DNA of 64,000 bases from Eucalyptus grandis (taxonomy: Eukaryota > Streptophyta > Magnoliopsida > Myrtales > Myrtaceae): assembly GCF_016545825.1 (NCBI RefSeq), contig NC_052612.1, forward strand, positions 53,241,738 to 53,305,737. The letters are read 5' to 3'. Numbering within the stretch: the first letter of the stretch is position 1; each line of letters begins with the position of its first letter. Shown here piece after piece: positions 45,571 through 56,300 of the stretch. A program made the translations under genes and the position numbers. Below the pieces are notes generated by a model. That model did no database searches, had not been told where the DNA came from, and saw only the letters and a list, made by a program, of their open reading frames with translations.

Positions 45571-46947
45571 ATGGAGAGGGATGAAAGTAGCATATATAGT
45601 GATCAAGTAGCATCAGGTGAATTGGTTGAACTAGATTTTGATGATTTTGATAGCGATATTGTGATAGCATGGTTGTGCATGGTTATGGTGTATATGTCTA
45701 TGCACTCGAGAGAACCTATTAGGGATAGCATATTGTCAGGACTTGAATATATGAGGGAGATTCTTCAAGGATATTCAGATAGAATATATGAATATTTTAT
45801 AATGGAAAGACACGTCTTTCTCAACCTTTTGTGATTTGATGAAGACAAGAGGTTGGCTGGAAGATAGTTGATATATAAAGGTAGATGAACAAATTGGGAT
45901 ATTCTTATTTATGATTTGTCACAAGAACTCGAATACAAATTCATGCGAAAGATTTCAACGTTTGGGACAAACTATTAGTAAATACTTCACTATAGTGTTG
46001 AAAACAGTTCTTATACTTGCAAAAGATATTATCGTACCACATTCCTTTGATGTGGTCCCAAATGAGATTCTTATAGATCCCAATCATAAATTTTACTTTA
46101 ATGTAGGATTTTCATACATTCATTTACAATATCGGTTTCATTTTGTTGCTAATTTTATACAACACTAGTTTTTGATAAAACGACAGGATTGTGTGGGCGC
46201 TATTGATAGTACTCATGTTCATGCTTCTATACCTGTGTCGAAGCAAATTCCATTTAGAGGCAGAAAATGAATTACCACTCAAAATGTGATGTGTGTATGT
46301 TCATTTAATATGAAATTTACTTTTGTGTGCTAGTTAGGAAGGATATGCCAATGATTACCGGGTGCTATCAGCAACACTCGAGACTCCTCGCTTGGAATTT
46401 TCTCGACCACCACTAATATCAATTTTCTTTAAGATTGTATTTTATTTACAAATCACGACTAATATATGAATACCTTCTTATAAGCAAATGGTATGTTGTA
46501 TATTCTGGTTATGCATCAATTCTGGGATTCTTAATTCCTTTTAGACGTGAACGGTATTATCTAAATGATTATAGGGGTAGAGTAAGACGACCAAGAACAG
46601 TAAGAAAGTTGTTCAACTATAGGCGTTCTTCACTAAGGAATGTCATTGAGAGATCATTTGTGGCATTAAAGAATCACTTCTTTATTTTGAAACACATGCC
46701 TGTATTTGCAATTCGAAAGCAAGCACATGTTGTAATTGCATGTTATGCTATCCATAATTATATCTGTGATCAAGATAGGAGGGATAGAAACTTTTCCTTA
46801 TATGAAGATCCAGTGTACTCATTTGAACCTACACAATACAAGGTTATAGGCGATACATTGACCAATGAGGAAACTAATATGAATATGCTTAGAAAAAGTA
46901 TTGCCAATAAGATGGTAATGGATCATAATATGCGGGAGATTCCATGA
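45571..46947 (+). pseudogene. Harbinger DDE transposase, broken
   Basis: Several frames together give the HARBI1-type order. An N-terminal RIYEYFIMERHVFLNLL helix is followed by a stop at 45832-45834. Then a helix-turn-helix part (CERFQRLGQTISKYFTIVLK at about 45950) and the DDE core with CVGAIDSTHVHA-like residues at about 46190 follow. The ending is RTVRKLFNYRRSSLRNVIERS...LKNHFFILKHMPVFAIRKQA...VIACYAIHNY. At least several stops and frameshifts separate these parts, so no active enzyme is made. Confidence 0.8.
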
Positions 46948-48069
46948 AATCGTTTTTTCAACTTTTGTAATGTATGTCTATTATTTTGTGTTTGGGGATT
47001 TCCAATCTTTGCTTTTGTAATGTGATACTGTATTTGATGATTCATATCTCAATTCTTATAATGTGATATTGTACTTGAGGATTTCCCTTATATGTAGTGG
47101 TCATTTATGACAAGCTCTATTACACTTCGTAAAATTCGCCGATTTTGTAAAATTTGCCTCAAATTGCCTAATACACTTTTTGTATTTCTTTCTAAAATGA
47201 TTGCTCGATATCGTAAACCATGGCGGCAATCGATGTGACACGCTAGCATGAAGGGGATTAGAATATTTGCATGAGAAGGTTCAACCTTCTATAATACATA
47301 GAGATTTTAGGTCTATTAATGTGCTTATTTTTTAAAAATTCAAAGCTAAAATTCAGGCACCTAACATGGTTGCCCACCTTGATTCTACTAGAGTTTTGAG
47401 AACTTTCTATCATACTCAAGAGTAATGCATATTGATATCTTTTTTCTATTGTATGGAGATTATTGATAAGTATATTGTTTGACCATAATTGCGTATCTAG
47501 GTGGATACAAAAGAATTTTGTGTGAAAATTTAGAAAATTTGATATAACAACTCTTACTTTGTATTATTTTTTTTTTCAAAAAAGGGAGACTTTACACAAA
47601 AAAAAAGAATCTTACTTTGTTTTTAGGTCAATGGGTTCATAAGCATATGAAATTTGTAAGAATGGACATCTCATTTGCTCCAAAAGAAAAATTTTGTTTA
47701 AAAAATAGAAATTTTATATTATTTTCAAACGAATTTCTATTTCTAAAACAGAAATTTTGTATCGTTATCAAACAGTTTATTTTGCTTAGAATTCGTCCAG
47801 AAATAGAAATAGAATAATCTATTTCTCTTCCAGAAATCAATTTCTGGCCAGAATGGTTATCATTTATGCCCTAAACAACTAAATCAATGGAGCTCTTTTC
47901 TAATAAGGATTAACACACTTATGCTTTTTTGCCACTGGTATTTTGTGTCCATTCTTAATTTTCTTTAGCATGACATTCCCCTTATCCTAGTCATTTGAGG
48001 TAAGAAGCATTGTTTGAGATTGCTGTACTCGTTTCCCTCTATTTGGAGATACATATTTAGCCATCTTTA

Positions 48070-49010
48070 CGGCTTCCTCAAGTTATTTTTCTTGAATTTT
48101 GGGAATAATCAACGCTAAAGTCTTTGACCCTGGATGTTCCTCCCTCATAGCTTCCTCTGCAGACAAAATAGGGGTGTCGGGCACTATTTCCTCCTCCTTT
48201 CGTAGTTATTTGACTTTGCCATAAAAGGTCTTTCAGAATGGACTGAACTCTCTTACTTCCGCTTTCAGCCATGAGCCATATCTTCCTAGTTTTTCTTAGG
48301 TTAGACCTATCTCCTCATAAGGTATTTTTTGACAAAAGCTAGCATAATGCTCAGTGTGTCTGCAAGAGTAACAAAAATGCAATAATCTCTTATACATAAA
48401 GTCTAGCCATCATTTCTTACCTCCAAAATCCACCACAATACCTATTTTCAAGGGGCTTGAACAATTCAAGCTCACCTTTGCCTCGTCGATCTTGCGCAAA
48501 CTATTGTTCCTTGCTTCTAGTTTCACCTTCTCCACATTGCCCGGTTTTGAGGCAATATTCCAGATAAAGTCTTCATTGATTAGAGCTCTAGGAAGCCTCA
48601 AGATATGCACCTAGAATGCATTGTGTGTGAACTCATAACAATGCTTCGGCACGTCTTGATCTCCTTCTATCAAAGCAAGGAAGTTGCTTGTGAATGACCA
48701 TGGAACAATCTCTTTAACTCTTTTTTTATCCTCCACTGAATCAAACATAAAGGAGAAAAACCCCTGTTTTGTAATCTCGCACTTTATTGCTTCTACTTTT
48801 CATGCTTTTCTCATTGTACTAATAAATGCTTGCAAATTGACATTTGGTTTAGAAAAAAGCTTTCCATAGAGGATGAGTTCATTTTTCTGTTTTTCTTTCT
48901 TAGGGATGTTTGTCTCCAGTTTCATAACATCCTCTTCAAACCAGAGATCTCCCATGCTTTTGCATAATGCCGCCAACCTAAGTTGATTCTCTTGGGTTTT
49001 CTCCATCCCG
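48070..49010 (-). pseudogene. LINE ORF1-type protein (DUF4283 and zinc knuckle), broken
   Basis: Read leftwards, ORF1-type sequence begins at 49006 (MEKTQENQLRLAALCKSMGD). It continues with the DUF4283 features LILYGKLFSKPNVNLQAF, VPWSFTSNFLALIEGDQDVP and FTHNAF, and then a zinc-knuckle-like CYSC...H...C stretch near 48.37 kb. Frameshifts and stops interrupt it. Plant LINEs carry exactly this protein upstream of the endonuclease, and the matching endonuclease-RT part lies on the same strand beyond the Harbinger element. Confidence 0.65.
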
Positions 49011-50840
49011 AAACAGGTTCTTCTTTGTGCTTGGGTTTTGTTGAAGGTATGGGTTTTAGTATGATTAAAAGGAATGAATAGTGGAGTGAAGGGAGCTCTA
49101 TGGATTTTGGGACACGAGCCTTGCAGTTACCGGGTTCTGGTTTGTATGGATATAGATGGGTGGTGTGCTAGGGTTTTAGTAAATTTATGAAGGGGGTCGG
49201 CTACCAAAGGAATGGGGCATTTGGGTTTAGGTCAGAACATGACTTCGCTTTGTATACAACATTGTTGTGATCTGGTTCCTCGGCTTGAGCAAGGGGATGA
49301 AGGAGACTTAGAGATCAAATGAGCCAAGTGGGTTTGTATGATGGTTGAAGCCAACAAAAATGGAGAACCCTCATACAGGTTAATTTGATGGGAAGGGTTT
49401 TGAGGTGGCCACTGGAGTGATGTTAGGGTTTTGGATTGGGATTTTAGGGTTTCAAATATGAAAAACTATCACCATGGGATAGAGAAGAACTCAAACCGGC
49501 GTTGAGAGAAATTTTTCCACACAAACTTTAACAAGTTCAAACTAATATTCCCACTTTATGATGAATTTTTTGGACCACCTTATTATCGAAAGTTACACAA
49601 ATAATATGATATATCTTTATTCAGATTTAATTCATGGTAATATATTATAAGGAGCAATTGCATATTATCATTTTTTAATCTTAAACATGCATATCAAATC
49701 ATCCAAATGATGGCTAGTCACTTAAAAGCATTAAGGATAATAATATATAACTCACATGAATGAAATCACTTGCATAATCATGATCAGGCTACATTGTTGC
49801 TCAAAAATATAAAATTAGTACATAATAAAATAAGAAACTAAAATATAAATTAAACCCAATATCTTGAATTAGAGAATAATAATTCTATCACCACTTTTAT
49901 CCTCTCTTCAAAATACTTAAAAAACTCTCAAAATAATGAAAACCATCTAAAATTAAAAACTTGATTGTCTCTCGTAACTCTCAATGTTATCTTATTTATA
50001 AGATATATTCAAGAATCCTAACACAAGGCAATTGCTTATTTTTTCCCACATAAAATCAGGAAATAAATTGCAATTATCCTCATTTGATATCCATTTTCCA
50101 ACGCTTCTGATTTGACTTACTGAATCCAGGAATCTTTCTTTATTTCCTTTTGCCATTTTTTTCTTCATTTTCTTCATATCTCATTATGTTACATAAAGAA
50201 GGAAAATTTGAATAAATAAAAGAAATCTAAATATTTTCTCATAGGTATTGCCTTATTTATTGTCTAAAATAGGTAAAATAACTCTATTTTTATGTAGTTA
50301 TCATATTTTGCCTCACATGGTCAGATATATTCCAAAGAGCTTTGCTTGTCTCTACCAATATGTTCTTAGCCCATATGAAGTTAGACACAAAAACCATGTG
50401 TTTGTCCAGTTTGTTTGAAATTCAAAACCATAAATTATATTCTTTTGTTGAAAATGACCATATTTTTGTTATCGAAAATTTATTTGATCAATTTATTACT
50501 ATGATTCTGTCATCAGATTGGGTCTTGTTAAGCGATTATTGTGGGAGCTTGAACACCAGGCTCCCACAGCTCAGTCGTCGGTGTTGGAGCCCAAGTCCAT
50601 GAGACCAAACCTAAGTACTCAACGCCCATGCTCAAATCCCTAGTGGTTGGGTCCAAGACAACCAAACCTTTATGATCAAGAGCCCAAAACCTGGGCTTGT
50701 GAATCTAGGCGATTAGCCAAAGTCCCTTAAGGTCAGGGCCAATCCCGAACACTCAACCAACAGGTAGATATAGTATTGGCATCATTTGTATTACACGAAT
50801 AGCACAAAGTCTTTTTTCGGAAAATAAAAGTAAGTTTTTC
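49011..50840. other. Possible LINE 5' leader and AT-rich DNA
   Basis: 49.0-49.5 kb may be the 5' untranslated region of the leftward LINE. Beyond that the DNA is AT-rich without a recognised gene. A moderately GC-rich, unidentified segment lies at about 50540-50765. Confidence 0.35.
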
Positions 50841-52995
50841 TTACAAAACGATGCCAAAAAAGTAAGTTGATTGGGTCTTCTTGGAGAGAGTTTTGTTGGC
50901 GTTTGATTTCCTATTTTTATCACTCAGCTTTTTATGACTTGTGTTTGCACTCCCAAATTCTCTATTGCCCTAAATGGGGAGCTCCATGGGTTCTTTGCGA
51001 GCGGTTGTGGTCTTTGCCAAGGTGATCACATCTCTCTCTATTTATTTACTTTGGTTATGGAGGTCCTTTCAGGGATCCTTCTTAGATGCTCATTGAAACT
51101 GGAGTTTAAGTTTTTTTGGAGATGCAGACCAATAAGTCTTTCGCACTTATTTTTTGTGGATAATGTCTTCTTGTTTTGTGAGGCTGATATCTCTATTATA
51201 GCTCTCCTCAAAGAAGGCCTCCAAACCTTCTTATGTTGGAGTGGTTTACTTATTAATCCAAGCAAAAGTGAGATTTTCCTGGCTGGAGGTTCGTCTTCTT
51301 TCAGGAATCAAATTGTCCTTGACCTTGGCTTTCAAGAAGGTAACTTGTCGGTGCGTCATTTGGAACCAGGTTTCAATTATTACTTCAAGGTTCAGTAAGG
51401 CGGATTATTGCACTCTTGTCAGCCACATAACAACTCAATTTTGGACACACCGCTTCCTCTCCTTTGCTAGTCGTCTTTAGTTTATCAAGTCAGTCCTTCA
51501 TGCTATCCAAGCCTACTGGGTGAGTGTATTTATTTTACCTACAATTGTGTTAGACCAGATTGAGAAAATCCTTAGGCAATTTATGTGGAAAGGCTTGGAT
51601 TTGGGGAGGGGAGGTGCCAAGGTAGCTTGGGATAGATATTTGCCTCCCAAAAGTGGAGGGAGGTCTTAGTATTAGGAGGCTTCGAGATTGCAATAAGGCT
51701 TCCATGCTGAAGCACATTTGATTCCTATTTACAGATAAGGAGGAATTGTGGTGTAGGTGGGTTCATTCCACATTTTAAAAAAATAGGAACTTTTGGGTGG
51801 CTAAAAAACCCACCTTCTGTTCTTGAGCATGGAAGAAGATCTTAAGTTTCAGGAGGGAGGTTCGGAACACCTTCTATTGGAGGACTAGGGATGGCCAATC
51901 GGTATTGCTTTGGTTTGATAATTGGCATCCTAAGGGTCCTCTAAGGGTCCTTTAAACTTACTTTTTTCAGATTCACTTATTTATAGCTCTAGGCTCTTTA
52001 GGAATGGCTACAGTGGCTGATTTTTTTTTTTTTTGAAGCGGGGCAATCTATCTTGGAGGTGTTATAGTCGTGGGGGGAACCCCTCCCGAATCTTTCTCAA
52101 GATCCAGACTACTTTAGCTAGAGGGAGGACTTGGTGGGTCGGTTCTCGGTGGCGTTGGCATGGGAGGCCATTAGGCGGAAGAGGAGTCGTGTCATTTGGC
52201 ATACGTTCATCTGGAATAATGCAATCATTCCTCGGTATCAGTTAAACCTCTGGATTATGGCTAAGATCAGACTTCCCACTCAAGCTCTCTTATTGTCGTA
52301 TGACAAAATTGACAGTGATTCATGTGCTTTTTGCAATGAGATGCTTGATTCCATGGACCATCTATTTTTCGGATGTCGTCATGGCTGGTATTGCTTTCTT
52401 TTAAGCGGTTAGATGCAATTTGCCTTGGCGCAATAGGTCTTGGAGGGAGAATCTCCGTTGGGCCACCACCTTTTTCATGGGTAAGGATTTCTACAAGTGC
52501 ATTGCTTGCTTATCCTTTGGCGCGTTACGTCACATTATCTGGAGGAACATGAACAACATCCTTTTTAAGGACCAGCCTTTTACTGTTCCGGCTATACAGA
52601 ACCATCGGTTCAAAGTGGTCAAAGATAAAGCTATCACATTTAGGAACGTTGATGATAATTTAGGAACAGAATTATGCAACGGAGCTGAGGCCTTGACCCG
52701 ATTATTTTCTCTGGGGATCCTTAACCCTTCCGTGCCATTGCTTGGAGTTTTCTTCTAAGTTGCGGTGGTCTCCCTCCTCCTTTGAGGAGTTTGTGTTCTG
52801 GTAGCCGATTGTTCATGCCGTGCTCATCTCTTGTTAGCTTGGCTTCCTTATTCCGATTGCCTTGTCTCGTTGTTTTTACATCTTGACATCCGTCCAATCA
52901 TTATGTCCTTTCATTTTGAAGGTATGTTTTCGATGCCGTGATCTTTTGTACTTTTGGTCATTTCCTTTTATATTTATTACCATTTACCAAAGAAA
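50840..52995 (+). pseudogene. 5'-truncated LINE: reverse transcriptase and zf-RVT, broken
   Basis: Starts inside the reverse transcriptase (VDWVFLERVLLAFDF near 50.87 kb). It continues through KFSIALNGELHGFF, LCQGDHISLYLFTLVMEVL and FVDNVFLF, where active enzymes have FADD, then the thumb (LLINPSKSEIFLAGG) and connection. From 52.1 kb it has a zf-RVT block (IWHTFIWNNAIIPRYQ, CAFCNEMLDSMDHLFFGC). Stops and frame changes are frequent. Its 3' end, ATTTACCAAAG followed by A-rich sequence, lies at about 52.99 kb. The strand is opposite to the larger LINE, so it is a separate insertion. Confidence 0.82.
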
Positions 52996-53168
52996 AGAAA
53001 ATGATCATTAGAAAATCACTCTCTCGAAAATGATTTTTCGGGAACGCGACATTTTTAGCCAAAGGAACGAAAACCCTAAATGAAAACAAAAGTGGAGGTT
53101 CCCGGCACTGACCATTTCGAGGGGAGAGAACAACACAAAGCCAGGGAATGGAACTGATGATGGAGTAC

Positions 53169-53177
53169 TATATAAAG
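53169..53177 (+). promoter_or_regulatory. TATA box of the FIP1 gene
   Basis: TATATAAAG lies 170 bases before the start codon. A start near 53200 would give a leader of about 140 bases that includes the CT tract. Confidence 0.6.
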
Positions 53178-53250
53178 TTATAAACTCACTCACGAAAAAC
53201 CAACAACTCACAGTTTCCTGCCTCAAAGCCACCTCCCCGTCTCCCTCCCT

Positions 53251-53251
<1 letters not shown>

Positions 53252-53283
<32 letters not shown>
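53252..53283. repeat. CT microsatellite in the FIP1 leader
   Basis: About 16 CT units, ending 57 bases before the start codon, followed by CCTCCT-type repeats. Confidence 0.9.
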
Positions 53284-53284
<1 letters not shown>

Positions 53285-53339
53285 GAGCAGTCCTCAAAAC
53301 CCTCCTCCCTCCTCCCTCCTCCTCCTCCTCTCTCCTCCG

Positions 53340-56300
53340 ATGGACGACGACGACGAGTTCGGAGATCTCTACACCGACGTCCTCAAGCCCTTCGCCCCCT
53401 CCTCCGCCGCCGCCGCCGCCGAACCCCCGCTCCCCCTCGCCGCCCCATCGATCTCAACCTTAAAACCGCCGCCGCCGCCGCCGCCGCTGGCGTCGATGCC
53501 GGGGAGGACGAGGACGATGACGACGCCGCGAGCCTCTTCGGAGCTCGGCGCCGCGACGATCCTCCTCCTCCTCCTCCTCCCCCTAATAAAGCCCTATTTC
53601 TCAGCCTCAATTCCGTCAGGAACGAATCGGCCGGGAGTGGCGATTCGGATCTGCCGGCTAGGGTTTTGGATCCCCCGGGGGAGAAATTGGACGCACAGAG
53701 AGGGGCGGGCGGTGGGAAGGAGAGCGGGGATTTGGATTCGGTGGATGCGGACGTTAAGTTCGATATCGAGGAGAACCACGAGCACGGGATGGACCTGGTG
53801 ATTCCTGGGCTGTCGGGGCCGCGGGAGCCGAGCGGAGGTCGGGATGGCAACGGGGGCGATGATTGGGACAGCGACAGCGAGGATGATTTGCAGATAGTGT
53901 TGAACGATAACGCGGCGCATCATGGTCCCGTGGGAGTCATTGGCGATGCAGGCGGGGAGGAGGACGATGACGAAGATGGGGATCCGCTCGTTATCGTGGC
54001 CGACGGAGACCCGAGCCAGCCGCTGGTCGAGCAGGAATGGGGCGAAGACACGGCTGAGGCAGGGCCTGAGGGAGAGAGGAAGGAAGGCGGCGGCAGCAGT
54101 GAGCTAGCGAAGGCGAATGGAGGAGTGGGCGTGGCGCCCAAAATTGGGTACAGCAATCTGGGTTATCATCCATTTCATTCTCAGTTTAAGGTCAGTGGTG
54201 TTATATGTGGAAGTCTATGCAGTAATTGTATATGGGGGGTTGTGTTTGTGCTGAACCCCTCTGTGAGAATTTCATGCAGTTTCTTCTTTTGTAACTGTTA
54301 CGAACTGCAAATATTGCTCTATTCAGCTAATGAAATTGGAATTTTCTTTCTTTGCTTGGGTTTTTAGTTCTACCTATGTATGCTAGTTGTCTCTTTTCTC
54401 TTTGGCAACATTTGACGCAGTTTAAGAACAAATGTGCGAAAGCAGCTAGCTGCGAGGATTGAGTGCCTGATGATCCTTTGAAGTGCTTGCAAAATGCTGG
54501 AGGTAGTTCCAAAGGACAATGGAGACAGTTGCTCTGAGATCATCTAAATGATTTGTCTGGCATCAACGCTAAAAGTTTTCCTAAGCTTCTTGAACGTGAA
54601 ACATTCAATGACGTGGACCTTTCTCTTTGCCCAATTTCTTGCAGCCCACTTTAAATTTGAAATAAAGAAGCTTTGCGGTAGTTGTTATATTACTGCTAGA
54701 TCAGTATCAAACTGGTGACGAAGCTCTGGTAACTTGTTTCTGAATAAGCGATCTTTTTTAAAAGTTAACTCCAAAACGCTCAGTCATTAAAACTTCTTTC
54801 TCATGCAGCCTACCTCAGGCTCTATACACTAGGCAAAGAATTTTTGATCAATCCAGAACCTGTTGTGGATGAGAATAATTTTCAGCAAAGACGCTAGTAA
54901 CGTTTTGCTGTTGTCATTATCATCCTCGCGTGGCACCTGCGAGTTTACCAAGCATTTTCAGATTATTCAGTATGCGCATATAGGATCATTAAAACTCTTT
55001 CTGGATTTAACAATTAGTGCGTTTAAACTACCATATCCTGATTTTGGGTTGTAGGATAAGAAGATGAAAAGATGATGCAAAATTCTAATGGTAGGTTTCA
55101 TTTAGGGTAAAAACTTGTGCATGGGGTAAGAGTCTTAAGCACCATACCTGGTACCTGAAAATGTAGTACCAAGAATGCTCTCAATCTTTCATGACTGGAC
55201 AACTTGGTCTCTGTAACCTTTATGGTTTTCTTACTTGGTAACTTTCCTCTTCCACCGTCAAATATGCAGTGAGGTCTAGATAAAAAAATTTGGAAGCCAC
55301 TTTCCAGTAGATATTCTGCATCACTGAGAAAAATCTCATCTTTTTGGGAGAAATGATACAAGTTATTGGTTGAAAGTTGGGAACTTTAACAGATAATAGC
55401 ATGTCATTCGAGTTGCATGAGAGGTCCTGGTTAACTTACTAAGTCTGAATTGAAAACTCAATTTCCCTATAACCCAGTAGAGCATGTATCGCATTATGCA
55501 TTTAACCTTTTTGAGCAATTGTTCTGCTGAGCGTTGTTAGATTCAATGTGGTTCAGTTCCTAATTGCCATCAGAAATATTTCATATATAGGTTCCTGCGG
55601 ATTTTTAGCTGGACAGACTTTTTTTTTTCTATTTTCCGCTCTTTTGCTTTAACTCGAGCCTTATGGTAAGCTGTTGCTTCTCCACAATAACTATCTGGAT
55701 GCCATGATGGCTGGCCTCCTGTCCAACTAGTAAGGACTGATAATTTATATTCAAGTGAAAATACTGTTTAGATTAGAGGTTCTATGAAAACATGGCACAT
55801 GGAAATAGTACATGGTTGCTGTTAGATCTGTCTTTGGGGTGGTTGAACCTGTTTGTTGTCATCTTTGTCAGACTAATCTTTTTTCACAGTTTACATATCA
55901 AGCTTGTGTGCTGGATCATAGAATTCAGTCGTTTAGTACTTTTCATTCTTCCTTCTATTCTACACAAGGTTGAATTCATGCTGGCTGATGAACTTCTATG
56001 ATGTCTTGCCTGGTCAACATGACTGGAGAATTAGCAATTATATTTGTCATATTAATGTTTTTTATGATTCTCCTAGCATGATGTTGACGGGATGTATATA
56101 GCAGTCTGCCTTCATCTTTGTCAATTATATTGTGCCATATCAGTGTTGTTGTTCTTTGGTTTCTTGGCCTTTTGTGCTTTCTGGGGGAGTGTTACTTAAA
56201 GTCATTCACTCATGCGCTAGCCCTTTTCTTCGGGTTTGGTGCTTGTTCATTGACCTCATTCTCTGTTTCTGTGTACTTGTAGTATGTCAGACCCGGTGCT

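Larger units (their letters stand above)
40486..47871 (+). mobile_element. PIF/Harbinger DNA transposon, 7.4 kb with nested insertions
   Basis: The left end reads GGGTGCATGACAATCACC and the inverted right end GGGCATAAATGATAACC; both are followed by subterminal arms rich in GAAATAGAAATT/ATTTCTATTTC. TAA lies next to both ends (40483-40485 and 47872-47874), in line with the three-base duplication of this superfamily, although the left end carries two extra bases. It encodes the two hallmark proteins, a Myb/SANT-like ORF1 and a DDE nuclease, both broken. A TRIM and a hAT element are inserted in it. Confidence 0.75.

Noticed and set aside
49078..49100. A miR319-like string (TGGAGTGAAGGGAGCTCT)
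   Set aside because: It differs from miR319 at several positions and I see no pairing arm nearby. It lies near the leader of a dead LINE.
53594..54173. Long frames on the minus strand opposite FIP1 exon 1
   Set aside because: They are shadows of a GC-rich acidic coding exon; the plus-strand frame has the conserved FIP1 features.
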